A DNA stretch of 64,000 nt from Bacillus salipaludis (lineage in GTDB: Bacteria > Bacillota > Bacilli > Bacillales_B > DSM-18226). This document shows positions 43,296-52,830 of this stretch, in pieces. Every line of letters begins with the position of its first letter. Position 1 is the stretch's first letter. The notes below the pieces were generated by a model. It was not told where the DNA came from and did not search any database. It was given only the letters and a program-made list of their open reading frames with translations. Location of the stretch: positions 1-64,000 of the forward strand of contig NZ_SMYO01000013.1 of NCBI RefSeq assembly GCF_004358205.1, given 5' to 3'. The position numbers and the translations under genes were made by a program.

Positions 43296-44570
43296 TTAAA
43301 ATCCTTTTCTAACTAAGAAAACACTTAAGAAAAGTGAAAGGGCAATGAAACATAAAATAGCGATAAAACCACCATTATATGAACCACTCATTTGACTGAA
43401 TATACCAACAATCATCGGCCCCAATGCTGCGATTAAATACGATAAACATCCGAATATACCACTGATACTTCCCATTACTTCTGGCGACGCTACACGGTGA
43501 AGCATTGTCATCGTCAAAGCTGCTGGCATAAACAAAAGACCTATTAGTAAAATACTCAGGATGGCCGCAACTGTACTGTTTGTCGTAAAAAGGGATAAAA
43601 GCATAAATACAATGATAAGTGCGCCTGCTCCACCAACAAAAACAGCCCTCTTCATGAACCGATCGGAGAAATACCCAGTAACCATTTGTACAACAATAGC
43701 TAAAGCGAACCCCCCAGCATTGATGACCGCTGAATTTACAAAGTCTATTCCTTTTTCTTCTGTCAAGTAACTAGGTAAAAAGGTTGAAATTCCATAATAT
43801 CCAATAGAAAAACAAGAATAAACAATCGTTAAAATCCAAAACAAAGGACTTATAAGTACAGTTTTGATGCTTCCTTTATTACCAGTAATAGTTACCTCCA
43901 CTTTTTGATTGCTTTGAATATAGTTAAACTCTGTTTGATTAACTGCATAATGCTTAGCTGGATTATCTCTTGCCATAATCCAAAATAAAATTAAACATAC
44001 GATTGAAATCGCTGCAAGTATAAAGTAACTTTCCCTCCAACCATATGCAGACGCTATGATCGCAATGAGAGGAAGTCCGAGGACTGGGCCAAATGCATTC
44101 CCACTATACCAGGTGGTTTGCGCTTTAGCTTGTTCATTATACGGGAACCAGTTTGAAGTTAATTTGAGAGCCATTGGATAAAGGACGCCTTCACCTATTC
44201 CTAATAAAGCCCTAGACCATAAAATCATACTAATAGAATCAGCTATTCCCCCCAAAACCATGGCAAATGCCCAGAGGCTGATTCCAATAAGTCCACTGCG
44301 TTGCGCACCAATCTTGTCAATAATGAAACCCCAGGCTAATTGACCAAATGCATAGGTTACTAAAAATATACTGCTAAGTGTCCCTTTTACAAGATTTCCA
44401 TCAATGCCTAAGTCTTGCAAAAAAGGCTTATTGGCAAGCAGAATATTGATGTTTGCTTTATCCATCATGGAAACGGTAAAAAGCAAGAGTAATGGAAAAG
44501 CGATATAAAACCAGCGAATTTTTGTCATTTTTTTAGTCGGCATGATTGTTTGAGCATTAAAGTTATTCAA
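43296..44570 (-). CDS. MFS transporter
   Basis: 424-residue carrier with about 12 helices, of the ACS/oxalate-formate-like group (MDKANINILLANKPFL; GQLAWGFIIDKIGAQRSG loop signature). The start is chosen at TTG 44570, with AGGGG 8 nt before it. The ATG at 44591 is upstream of that site. The gene is 162 bp after the molybdenum hydroxylase large subunit and before its maturation genes, so it likely imports the enzyme's substrate or exports its product. Confidence 0.88.
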   Translation of the reverse strand: MNNFNAQTIMPTKKMTKIRWFYIAFPLLLLFTVSMMDKANINILLANKPFLQDLGIDGNLVKGTLSSIFLVTYAFGQLAWGFIIDKIGAQRSGLIGISLWAFAMVLGGIADSISMILWSRALLGIGEGVLYPMALKLTSNWFPYNEQAKAQTTWYSGNAFGPVLGLPLIAIIASAYGWRESYFILAAISIVCLILFWIMARDNPAKHYAVNQTEFNYIQSNQKVEVTITGNKGSIKTVLISPLFWILTIVYSCFSIGYYGISTFLPSYLTEEKGIDFVNSAVINAGGFALAIVVQMVTGYFSDRFMKRAVFVGGAGALIIVFMLLSLFTTNSTVAAILSILLIGLLFMPAALTMTMLHRVASPEVMGSISGIFGCLSYLIAALGPMIVGIFSQMSGSYNGGFIAILCFIALSLFLSVFLVRKGF

Positions 44571-44732
44571 TATATTTTCCCCTATCATCATGAATTGTTT
44601 TATAATCAGTACTTACAGTATCTAGATATAAATCTTTTTAAACCTTCTGCTTTCATGATTGTCTACTATTCTGTTTTCGCATAGGGTATATTCTAATGAC
44701 AATGAATACTTAATTTTTTTACACAACACATC

Positions 44733-47111
44733 TCAACCTATTTCAACTTTATCCTGTTTACGTTCTGCTTCCTTAATCCATTGACGAAGGTTACTAGGGC
44801 TAATAGGCAGTTGATTAATTGCAATGTCTAAAGGATAAAGTGCATCTACAACAGCATTCGCAATAGCAGCAGGCGGCGAAATGGCTCCACCTTCTCCAAC
44901 TCCCTTAATACCTAGCGGATTTCTGGTTGATAGGAATTCTTGATGGCCTTTTTCTACATTCGGGATCTCCATCGATGTTGGCAATAAATAATCCATATAA
45001 GAACCAGTCAAGAGTTGGCCTTTTTCATCGTATATGACTTCCTCATATAAAGCTGCACCAATTCCCTGAGCAATCCCCCCTTGAACTTGTCCGTCTACAA
45101 TCATTGGGTTGATGACCTTTCCTGCATCATGAACCACGCTATAACCTTTCAAGTCAACAAAACCCGTTTTCTTATCCACTTCTACCATGGCAATATGGAC
45201 AGACGATGCAAACGTAACAGTTGGCGGAACAAAGTAATGTGTGACTTGTAGGCCAGGTTCCATTCCATCAGGCACCTTGCATCTGGACCCTGGACGTGCT
45301 GCATTCGCAACTTCCTTATAGGTCACATATTTTTTAGGTGCAGATTCAACAAAAACTTTGCCATCCACCATTTGTAAATCCGAAGGATCCACTTCCAGCA
45401 TGACAGCTGCGACAGCTAATACTTTTTCGCGTAATTTCGCTGATGCTGCTTGAATCGCTGATCCTGCATTTACCGCACTTCTACTCGCATACGTTCCAGC
45501 TCCATAAGCCAGATTTGTCGTATCTCCGACCCTAATAGTAATGTTGTCTGGGCTTAGCATTAACTCATCTGCACATATTTGGGAGAATACGGTTTCATGC
45601 CCTTGCCCTTGCGGGGATGCCCCAAGATGGGCTACTACTTGACCAGTACTGTCAATAGTTACATAAGCACTTTCAAATGGACCTGCCCCTGTTCCTTCCA
45701 CATAAGAAGAAATACCTATTCCAACAAGCTTACCTTGTTTCTTCCATTCTTTTTGTTGTACACGGAAGCCTTCGTAATCGACCATTTTTAAGCCTTGTTC
45801 TAGTGCAGCAGGATAGTCGCCGCTATCATAAATTAACTGAGCACCATCTTTTATCAATATCCCTTGGTCGTAAGGCATTTCTTCCGCTTGAATCATGTTT
45901 TTTCTCATAACTTCAACTGGGTCTTTTTTTAGTTTTCTAGCTACCATATCGATAATTCGATCCATAACGAAAACTACCTCTGGTCTTCCCGCCCCCCTAA
46001 ATGGAACATTTGGTGTTTTGTTCGTTAGGACAATCTGGCAACCAATATCGTAGTTTGGTATTTTATAAGCACCTCGCAAATGATAGGCACTGTTGTAAGC
46101 ACATGTTAAACCAAAATAATTCATAGCACCGCAATCTATAATGAACTGATCTTTTATTCCAACAATTGTCCCATCCTGTTTATAAGCCACTTCTACATCA
46201 TGGATTTGATCCCTTGAATGACGGGCACTTGTTAAATGTTCTAATCGATCTTCGATCCATTTGACTGGTCTCTTCAACAATTTAGATAAATATGGAATGA
46301 TAATTTCTTCAGGATGAACTCCACCTTTAGGACCAAAACCTCCCCCAACATCTGGGGCTGTTACTCGAATGCTTTGTTCAACTAGACCTAAACATTTAGC
46401 CATATAGGTTCTTACTTCAAAAGGAAGTTGTGTGGATGAGTAAACATGTAATTGATTGGTACGAACATCATAAGTTGAAACGACCCCTCTCGTCTCTAAC
46501 GGGTTAGAAGAAACCCTTGGGGTTTTAATCCTTGCCTTTAGGATATGCTCTGCATCTTTAAGAGCCTGATCTGCATCTCCTGTCGTCACCCGGAATTCCG
46601 CTTGAATATTTCCGTCAAGATGATCTTGAATCAACGGCGCGTCTTTTTCCAATGACTTAAATGGATCGACAACGATTGGTATTGTTTCATATTCGACTTT
46701 TATTAAATCCGCTGCATCTTCAGCAATATACCGATTTTCTGCGACAATGACTGCAATTGGCTGCCCTACATACATTACCTTTTTTTTAGCTAGGACGTCT
46801 TCATAACAAAAACGAATTGTCGGATTAATTTCCTTCTCTACATTAGGAGGCAGAGCACTATGTGATTCAAATTGGACAAGAGGCTTGATCTTCCCGTCTA
46901 TTTCAAGTCCAGTAATGATGGCGTAGACACCATCTAAAGCCTTCGCTTCAGTGATATCAATCTCTTTAATGATGGCATGGGCATGAGTGCTGCGAACAAA
47001 GACTGCTTCCGCCATATTTGCCATTTTGATATCAGCTACGAACTGTCCTGTACCTGTCACTAGTCGATAGTCTTCTTTTCGCCTAATACTTTGACCAACG
47101 TATTTTGTCAT
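44733..47111 (-). CDS. molybdenum hydroxylase large subunit, xanthine dehydrogenase / CoxL form-II-like
   Basis: 792-residue molybdopterin-binding catalytic subunit. It begins YVGQSIRRKEDYRLVTGTGQF, typical of CoxL-like proteins, and has the glycine-rich GGGFGPKGG block, the active-site loop PFRGAGRPE (form I CO dehydrogenase has AYRCSFR there, form II AYRGAGR), GASPQGQGHETVF and the C-terminal catalytic Glu in GVGEGG. It therefore belongs to the CoxL-like branch whose substrates are mostly unknown, and differs from B. subtilis PucD (EFRGFGG). Operon order is FAD subunit, FeS subunit, Mo subunit. An aromatic N-heterocycle or aldehyde is a fair guess. Confidence 0.92.
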   Translation of the reverse strand: MTKYVGQSIRRKEDYRLVTGTGQFVADIKMANMAEAVFVRSTHAHAIIKEIDITEAKALDGVYAIITGLEIDGKIKPLVQFESHSALPPNVEKEINPTIRFCYEDVLAKKKVMYVGQPIAVIVAENRYIAEDAADLIKVEYETIPIVVDPFKSLEKDAPLIQDHLDGNIQAEFRVTTGDADQALKDAEHILKARIKTPRVSSNPLETRGVVSTYDVRTNQLHVYSSTQLPFEVRTYMAKCLGLVEQSIRVTAPDVGGGFGPKGGVHPEEIIIPYLSKLLKRPVKWIEDRLEHLTSARHSRDQIHDVEVAYKQDGTIVGIKDQFIIDCGAMNYFGLTCAYNSAYHLRGAYKIPNYDIGCQIVLTNKTPNVPFRGAGRPEVVFVMDRIIDMVARKLKKDPVEVMRKNMIQAEEMPYDQGILIKDGAQLIYDSGDYPAALEQGLKMVDYEGFRVQQKEWKKQGKLVGIGISSYVEGTGAGPFESAYVTIDSTGQVVAHLGASPQGQGHETVFSQICADELMLSPDNITIRVGDTTNLAYGAGTYASRSAVNAGSAIQAASAKLREKVLAVAAVMLEVDPSDLQMVDGKVFVESAPKKYVTYKEVANAARPGSRCKVPDGMEPGLQVTHYFVPPTVTFASSVHIAMVEVDKKTGFVDLKGYSVVHDAGKVINPMIVDGQVQGGIAQGIGAALYEEVIYDEKGQLLTGSYMDYLLPTSMEIPNVEKGHQEFLSTRNPLGIKGVGEGGAISPPAAIANAVVDALYPLDIAINQLPISPSNLRQWIKEAERKQDKVEIG

Positions 47112-47124
47112 CCGTCTTCCCTCC

Positions 47125-47604
47125 CTAATTTGATACAGTTTGAGCAGCCTGCTTCACAGCTTTTATAATATTGGAATATCCAGTGCAGCGACATAGATTC
47201 CCAGAAATACATTCTCTTATTTCCTCTTCACTGGGATTTGGGTTTTCTTCTAAATAACTAGAAACGGTCATCAAGAAACCTGGTGTACAAAATCCACATT
47301 GTAATGCATGATTGTCTGAAAATGCTTGCTGTAAGTAATTAAGTTCACCATTTTCTTGCATAAGTGATTCCACTGTCTTGACATCACAGCCATCTGCTTG
47401 AACAGCAAGCACTAAACATGAGCGAACGGGGGCCTCATCTAAATGAATTGTACAAGCCCCGCAAACTCCATGTTCACAGCCGACATGCGTTCCAGTAAGT
47501 AACAAGTTCTCCCTAATAAAATCTGACAGCAGCAGTCTAGGATCTACCTCTCTATCGATATGATGACCGTTAACTTTTAGGTTTATTTTAACCTTTTCTA
47601 TCAT
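47125..47604 (-). CDS. molybdenum hydroxylase small subunit, [2Fe-2S] protein
   Basis: 159 residues with two [2Fe-2S] sites: a plant-ferredoxin-type GCEHGVCGACTIHLDEAPVRSC (about 43-64) and a C-terminal QCGFCTPGF plus ISGNLCRCTGY. It carries electrons from the molybdenum centre to FAD. It overlaps the FAD subunit gene by 4 bp (ATGA) and precedes the large subunit by 13 bp. Confidence 0.96.
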   Translation of the reverse strand: MIEKVKINLKVNGHHIDREVDPRLLLSDFIRENLLLTGTHVGCEHGVCGACTIHLDEAPVRSCLVLAVQADGCDVKTVESLMQENGELNYLQQAFSDNHALQCGFCTPGFLMTVSSYLEENPNPSEEEIRECISGNLCRCTGYSNIIKAVKQAAQTVSN

Positions 47605-48482
47605 AATCCTCCGCCTCCCTGTGCACGTTCGGTTGCTTGCTTTAATGCACGAATAACTATAGTTCCAGAAAGTTCTCTTCGATATTCGGCAGTCCCATGA
47701 AGATCAGATTCCGGTTCAACAATTTCCATTGTTAGATTACCCGCCTCTTCATATATTTCCTCGGACGCCTCTTTGCCGATTAGAAGTTTCTCCACATCCT
47801 CTAATGGTGTAGGAACAGAATTTACACCGCCAATGGCTAAATTGACACTTAAAAAACGACTATCCGCATCTAAATCAACGACTGCAGCCACTTCGACAAG
47901 TCCAAAATCCCCATGTCTTCTCGCTACTTCAACAAATGCAGAACCGCTTGATGGTTTTGTAATGGGGAAACGAACCTCCTTAACCAATTGATCTGGCTGT
48001 AGCGAAGTAAGCATATAAGTAAGAAAAAATTCTTCAGGACAAAAGACTTCTTCACCATTTGCATCGGCAATAACAATTTCTCCCCTTAAAGCCGTTATCA
48101 CACATGGTAATTCAGCCGATGGATCACCATGGGCGATACTTCCACCAACAGTTCCCCGATTACGAATTTGTGCGTGGCCTACCCACCGGATTGCTTCCGA
48201 CAATAATGGACACTTTTCTTTAACCAATTCAGATTTTTCTATTTCGCAATGTTTGGTCAAAGCTCCAATAACGAGGAATTCTCCATCTTCTCGGATATAG
48301 CCTAACCCCTCAGCTCTTCCTAAATCGATTAAGTATTTTGGTGTTGAAAGCCTCATATTCAATAGAGGAATCAAACTTTGGCCACCAGATATGATTTTCG
48401 CATCTTCCCCGTATTCGGATAAATATTGTACGGCTTCTTCTATGCTCGAAGGTCGAAGGTAATTAAACTTTGCTGGTTTCAT
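47601..48482 (-). CDS. molybdenum hydroxylase medium subunit, FAD-binding
   Basis: 293 residues of the CoxM/XdhB family. The FAD-binding loops ISGGQSLIPLLNMRLS (about 33-48) and RNRGTVGGSIAHGDPSAELP (about 106-125) are intact, as is the CO-dehydrogenase flavoprotein C-terminal domain. First of the three structural genes. The ATG follows GGAGGGATTCCT. Confidence 0.95.
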   Translation of the reverse strand: MKPAKFNYLRPSSIEEAVQYLSEYGEDAKIISGGQSLIPLLNMRLSTPKYLIDLGRAEGLGYIREDGEFLVIGALTKHCEIEKSELVKEKCPLLSEAIRWVGHAQIRNRGTVGGSIAHGDPSAELPCVITALRGEIVIADANGEEVFCPEEFFLTYMLTSLQPDQLVKEVRFPITKPSSGSAFVEVARRHGDFGLVEVAAVVDLDADSRFLSVNLAIGGVNSVPTPLEDVEKLLIGKEASEEIYEEAGNLTMEIVEPESDLHGTAEYRRELSGTIVIRALKQATERAQGGGGL

Positions 48483-48534
48483 AGGAATCCCTCCATTCGG
48501 AATAAAATACTAAATCACTTTGAATTTCTATACA

Positions 48535-48984
48535 TTAAATGTTTTGATGAACATTTAGCTGTTTTTCTATATCTTTAAAGAATTTACCGGCCATGAATTT
48601 GGCAATACCTCCGATGACCCTGCTTCCAACCCCAGCAATCATTCCTCCTATATCTGCATTGCATTCCCAAATTAATTGACAGCCTTTTCCTTCAGGTATA
48701 ATTTTACAATCCATTTTCGCGGAAACAAATCCTGGCTTCCCACTACCTTCAGCAGTCAAGATATAATGAGATGGTACATGGACGTCTTCTAATTTAACCT
48801 TACCCGTGTAGTCCCCTTTTACAGCTGCTACACCAAGCTTAAGCTCAACGTCATATTTACCATCTCCAACCAAGTTTAAGTTTTGACATCCTGGGATGGC
48901 ATTCTTCAGCAATTCTGGATCATGCATCGCTTCCCAAACGACTTCTGAACAATAATTAAATTTCGCTTTCCCTGATAATTCCAT
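48535..48984 (-). CDS. CoxG family (SRPBCC) protein
   Basis: 149 residues of the START/SRPBCC fold, CoxG branch: MELSGKAKFNYCSEVVWEAMHDPELL, PGCQNLNLVGDGKYDV and GGMIAGVGSRVIGG. CoxG proteins accompany CoxL-type molybdenum hydroxylases and help tether or deliver lipophilic substrates and quinones. It is 52 bp upstream of the FAD subunit gene and presumably heads the operon. Its presence again points away from a classical xanthine dehydrogenase. Confidence 0.9.
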   Translation of the reverse strand: MELSGKAKFNYCSEVVWEAMHDPELLKNAIPGCQNLNLVGDGKYDVELKLGVAAVKGDYTGKVKLEDVHVPSHYILTAEGSGKPGFVSAKMDCKIIPEGKGCQLIWECNADIGGMIAGVGSRVIGGIAKFMAGKFFKDIEKQLNVHQNI

Positions 48985-49538
48985 TGATATCTTGCCTCCA
49001 TTTTTTAGTAAGTATTACTTTATATAGCTTGATTCCCTGTTAGAAAGGATTATCAAGTTGGTGCCCCTGAAAATATATTTCTCAAAGATTTTTTATGAGT
49101 AAATTCTTAGTTGTTCTTTACCTACAGCAGGGATGTATCCGCTTTCTTTTACTTTAATTTTCTAACTCCCCTATTGGCGCTATATTGTTGTTTGCCAAAA
49201 CATATCATCCGGAAATATTGGTAAAAACAAATCTCTATTACCACTTTGCATCCAATTCTATGAACACTTTGATTCCAGGTCGCTTATATATAGAACCTTT
49301 CATATCCAGGATTTCCCTTTGAATACGTATCAGTGTCATGCAGTGCTCTTTCAACTGATGTTTGAAAAGTGGCTTCTCCCGCTTTACTCATCAAAGTCAC
49401 ATTAGATTCAATTTAAAGTGATTGAAAATTTAGTCATTTTAAATCTTTTATATGATTGTACACTTGATTTTTTATAAAGTTAAATACATAATTTTCTATA
49501 TATCGATAGATTCTAAGCTATAAAGGAAGGCGATAAAT
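48985..49538. other. divergent promoter region between coxG-like and lysR genes
   Basis: About 550 bp without a gene. A weak relative of the shared motif, TTGTTTGCCAAAACATA, occurs at about 49183-49199. Two ATATATCGATA-type AT-rich stretches precede the lysR start. No other signal was recognised. Confidence 0.35.
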
Positions 49539-50414
49539 ATGGATCTACTCCAGTTAAGATATTTTCAAACTCTTGCCCGTATGGAGCATATGACGAAAGC
49601 TGCAGAACAACTGCATATCGCTCAGCCATCACTGAGCAAAACAATCTCCAGGTTGGAAAAGTCTTTAGGCGTCCCCTTATTTGATCGTCAAGGGAAGCAA
49701 ATCAGGCTGAACCCATTCGGAAAAGCATTCCTTTGCCGAGTTAATCGTGTTTTTACTGAGTTGGAAGAAGCAAACCGTGAATTACTTGACATGGCAGGCC
49801 TTGAAAATGGGGTTGTTCATTTGGGCACGACCACCACACGCTTGTTACCGGATCTTATCAGTGCGTTTCTGTCACAATACCCTCATGTCAATATTAGGCT
49901 ATTACAATTCCCAACAAAGGAGATACAACATCACCTTGTAAATGGAGAAATTAATTTTTGTATCTCCTCACCGCCCCTCCATCAACCTGGCATTTGCTGT
50001 AATCCCTTGTTAACGGAAGACATTTACCTGGCTGTTCCTACCAAACATCCACTCGCAAATCGTGACCAAATTAATCTCTGTGAAGTTGCCAGCGATAAGT
50101 TCATCAGTCTTACAGCAGACTACGCTCTCCGTGATTTAACTATCGAATTTTGTAATCGAGCCGGTTTCATCCCCAATATCGCGTTTGAATGTAACGACGC
50201 TGAAGTTATCTTCGACATGGTGAAATTAGGATTGGGAACCGCTTTTATTCCTGCCCATTGGTGGAAAGAAAACAATAGCAACTTACCTGTAAAATTGAAG
50301 ATCAGAGAACCTGTCTGCGAGAGAGTGATTGGGTTGAATTGGGTGGAAACACGATACTTATCGACTGCTGCACAAACATTTCGCACGTTTGCAACTGATT
50401 ATTTTGACTCGTGA
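49539..50414 (+). CDS. LysR family transcriptional regulator
   Basis: 291 residues. An N-terminal winged helix (about 1-60: YFQTLARMEHMTKAAEQLHI, QPSLSKTISRLEKSLGVPLFDR) is followed by a periplasmic-binding-protein-like effector domain. It is transcribed divergently from the CoxG/molybdenum hydroxylase operon, the classic layout for a LysR activator and its target. The ATG follows AAAGGAAGGCGATAAAT. The inducer is unknown. Confidence 0.95.
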   Translation: MDLLQLRYFQTLARMEHMTKAAEQLHIAQPSLSKTISRLEKSLGVPLFDRQGKQIRLNPFGKAFLCRVNRVFTELEEANRELLDMAGLENGVVHLGTTTTRLLPDLISAFLSQYPHVNIRLLQFPTKEIQHHLVNGEINFCISSPPLHQPGICCNPLLTEDIYLAVPTKHPLANRDQINLCEVASDKFISLTADYALRDLTIEFCNRAGFIPNIAFECNDAEVIFDMVKLGLGTAFIPAHWWKENNSNLPVKLKIREPVCERVIGLNWVETRYLSTAAQTFRTFATDYFDS

Positions 50415-50553
50415 TGAACTGCACCTTCGATTCTGTTGTAAAAAATCTAAACAATTTGCAATTATTCCATAAATCTTGGACATCCTCCCCAGTTACTAGA
50501 AATAATAAATAAACAGAAGATTTACTAAAGAGATCCATTAATGGAGAAACGAA

Positions 50554-50593
50554 AAAAGCCCAATTTCTCAATTTACTGAGAAATTGGGCTTTT
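50554..50593 (+). terminator. terminator after lysR
   Basis: A 17-bp perfect stem (50554-50570 with 50577-50593), 6-nt loop, ending in TTTT. Confidence 0.85.
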
Positions 50594-50609
50594 AAATTTG
50601 AATTTCCTT

Positions 50610-50790
50610 TCAGTTTCGCTGAGTCCATCCACCTAAAAAGGGGATCTTGTCACCATCAAAGACGGCCTCTATATCTCCAAAATGAAAATATTTTTCCTGA
50701 TTGGGGTCATCATTTAAAACGGCCCAAAAATTCAACTAGGCGTTTAATGCAAACCGCATCCACTTGTCTTTTTTGTCACGAAGTGTTCAA
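50610..50790 (-). pseudogene. unidentified coding remnant
   Basis: The minus strand encodes NFWAVLNDDPNQEKYFHF and on to KIPFLGGWTQRN, stopping at TGA 50610-50612. An in-frame TAG interrupts it upstream, where KDKWMRFALNA continues in the same frame. No start codon is available. The composition is clearly protein-like. I do not recognise the family. Confidence 0.5.
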
Positions 50791-50931
50791 ATCTTTTTGG
50801 CTTGTTTGTGAACAGATCCATAAAGCACTCCAAATTTATAATAAATGAATTTACAATAACGATGTAAACACGTTGATTATATCGCTAATTGCTTATGATA
50901 CTTATTCAATCATTCACTGGAGGAAATTAAA

Positions 50932-52611
50932 ATGAGTATGTTTTGTTTTCAATGTCAAGAAACCTCAAAAGGAACAGGTTGTACAGTTGTTGGAGTATGC
51001 GGAAAAAAAGATGATTTAGCAAATATGCAAGATTTATTGATTTACACGATTAAAGGACTAGCGATTGTGAATACAATGGCCCGTGAAATCGGGATTAATC
51101 AAAAGAAAACTGATCAGTTTATCATAAATGGCCTCTTTATGACGATTACAAATGCAAATTGGGATAAAAATGAATTTTTTAATACAGTAAGAGAAGGACT
51201 AAAGCTCCGGGAAGAAATTAAAGCGGCAATCAGAAATGCAGGGTACACATTAGACAATAATAGCGACTTTGTCACTTGGTATCGTGAAACCAATTATGAG
51301 CTTGAAATGAAATCTGCTTCTCAAGAAGTTAGTATTTTAGCTACAAGAGATGAAGATATTCGTTCATTAAGAGAGTTAGTGACTTACGGTTTGAAAGGAA
51401 TGGCAGCATATTTAGAGCATGCAGCAAATCTAAGCTATGAAAATGAAGAGCTAAATGCGTTTATGCAAAAAGCACTAGCAAAGATTACAGATGATTCCGT
51501 AAGTATGGAACAATTGATCGAACTTTCAATGGAATGTGGAAAGTACGGTGTTCATGCCATGGAGCTATTAGATACAGCAAATACATCAACGTATGGTCAT
51601 CCTGAGATGACAAAAGTAAACATTGGTGTACGTCAAAATCCGGGAATTTTAGTTAGCGGTCATGACCTAAAAGATATGGAAGAACTTTTAAAACAAACGG
51701 AAGGCACGGGAGTAGATGTGTATACACATAGTGAAATGCTTCCAGCGCACTATTACCCAGCATTCAAAAAATATGACCATTTTGTCGGTAACTACGGAAA
51801 TGCATGGTGGGAACAAACTCGTGAATTCGAGAGCTTTAACGGTCCAATTTTAATGACAACAAACTGTATTGTACCACCAAGGGAATCTTATAAAGGAAGA
51901 ATGTATACAACTGGTGCAACTGCTGTCCAGGATGTAACCTATATTCCTAAAAATGAAGATGGTACTAAAGATTTCTCCGTTATAATTGAGCATGCAAAGA
52001 AATGCCAACCACCAGTAGAAATTGAAAAAGGTGAAATTGTTGGAGGATTTGCGCATAATCAAGTAGCACAAGTAGCTGATCAAGTTGTAGAAGCTGTGAA
52101 AAAGGGTGATATTAAACGATTCTTTGTAATGGCTGGCTGTGATGGCCGCCATAAGAGCAGAACTTATTATAAAGAGTTTGCCGAAGAACTTCCGAAAGAT
52201 ACGATCATTTTAACTGCCGGTTGTGCTAAATATCGATACAATAAGCTAGATTTAGGTGATATCAACGGAATTCCAAGGGTGCTTGATGCCGGTCAATGTA
52301 ACGATTCCTACTCACTAGTCATGACTGCATTGAAGCTGAAAGATGCATTCGGATTAGAAAGTGTAAATGAATTACCGTTATCTTACAATATCGCATGGTA
52401 TGAGCAAAAAGCGGTTATCGTTTTCTTAGCTTTACTTTACTTAGGTGTGAAAAATATTCACGTTGGACCAACATTACCAGCTTTCTTATCACCAAACGTA
52501 ACGAACTTCTTAATTGAGAATTTTGGTGTAGGCGGCATTTCAAATACCAAAGAAGACATAGAAATGTTCATGAACAGTGGAATTGAAATTCAAGAAAGTG
52601 CATTAGTTTAA
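50932..52611 (+). CDS. hcp: hybrid-cluster protein (hydroxylamine reductase)
   Basis: 559 residues. The N-terminal cysteine motif is Cys5-x2-Cys8-x8-Cys17-x5-Cys23, the class I type that holds a [4Fe-4S] cluster. Further cysteines for the hybrid Fe-S-O cluster occur in [28 protein letters not shown] and DAGQCNDSY. The protein reduces hydroxylamine in vitro and acts as NO reductase/nitrosylase in nitrosative stress. It is transcribed alone. The ATG follows TGGAGGAAATTAAA. Confidence 0.96.
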   Translation: MSMFCFQCQETSKGTGCTVVGVCGKKDDLANMQDLLIYTIKGLAIVNTMAREIGINQKKTDQFIINGLFMTITNANWDKNEFFNTVREGLKLREEIKAAIRNAGYTLDNNSDFVTWYRETNYELEMKSASQEVSILATRDEDIRSLRELVTYGLKGMAAYLEHAANLSYENEELNAFMQKALAKITDDSVSMEQLIELSMECGKYGVHAMELLDTANTSTYGHPEMTKVNIGVRQNPGILVSGHDLKDMEELLKQTEGTGVDVYTHSEMLPAHYYPAFKKYDHFVGNYGNAWWEQTREFESFNGPILMTTNCIVPPRESYKGRMYTTGATAVQDVTYIPKNEDGTKDFSVIIEHAKKCQPPVEIEKGEIVGGFAHNQVAQVADQVVEAVKKGDIKRFFVMAGCDGRHKSRTYYKEFAEELPKDTIILTAGCAKYRYNKLDLGDINGIPRVLDAGQCNDSYSLVMTALKLKDAFGLESVNELPLSYNIAWYEQKAVIVFLALLYLGVKNIHVGPTLPAFLSPNVTNFLIENFGVGGISNTKEDIEMFMNSGIEIQESALV

Positions 52612-52694
52612 TTATAGACTCGGGTCCCGGATGGGATGAAGGATAAAGGGAGAGCCTCAGTGGCTTTCCCTGGATTAAGAATATAGTTCATATA

Positions 52695-52721
52695 ATAAAA
52701 AACACTCACTTTTAGTGAGTG
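52695..52721 (-). terminator. terminator of the Ktr operon
   Basis: CACTCACT (52703-52710) pairs with AGTGAGTG (52714-52721). On the minus strand it is followed by TTTTTTATTA. It is 110 bp beyond the KtrB-type stop. Confidence 0.75.
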
Positions 52722-52830
52722 CCCATTAATAATAATAAATTCGAGTAAAATCTAGAATTAGTCTTTTCTCTTCTTTTAAAAACAACAAGGATGATGATTT
52801 TTCATTCCTTAAGGCCTAATTTATAATTAC

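Noticed and set aside
44733..47111. Assignment as PucD xanthine dehydrogenase
   Set aside because: The active-site loop and flanking CoxG gene fit the CoxL form-II branch better than PucD.
50775..50812. FNR/NsrR-type operator upstream of hcp
   Set aside because: An inverted TGTTCA/TGAACA pair exists, but the 19-bp spacing fits no known regulator of hcp and TGTGA-N6-TCACA is absent.
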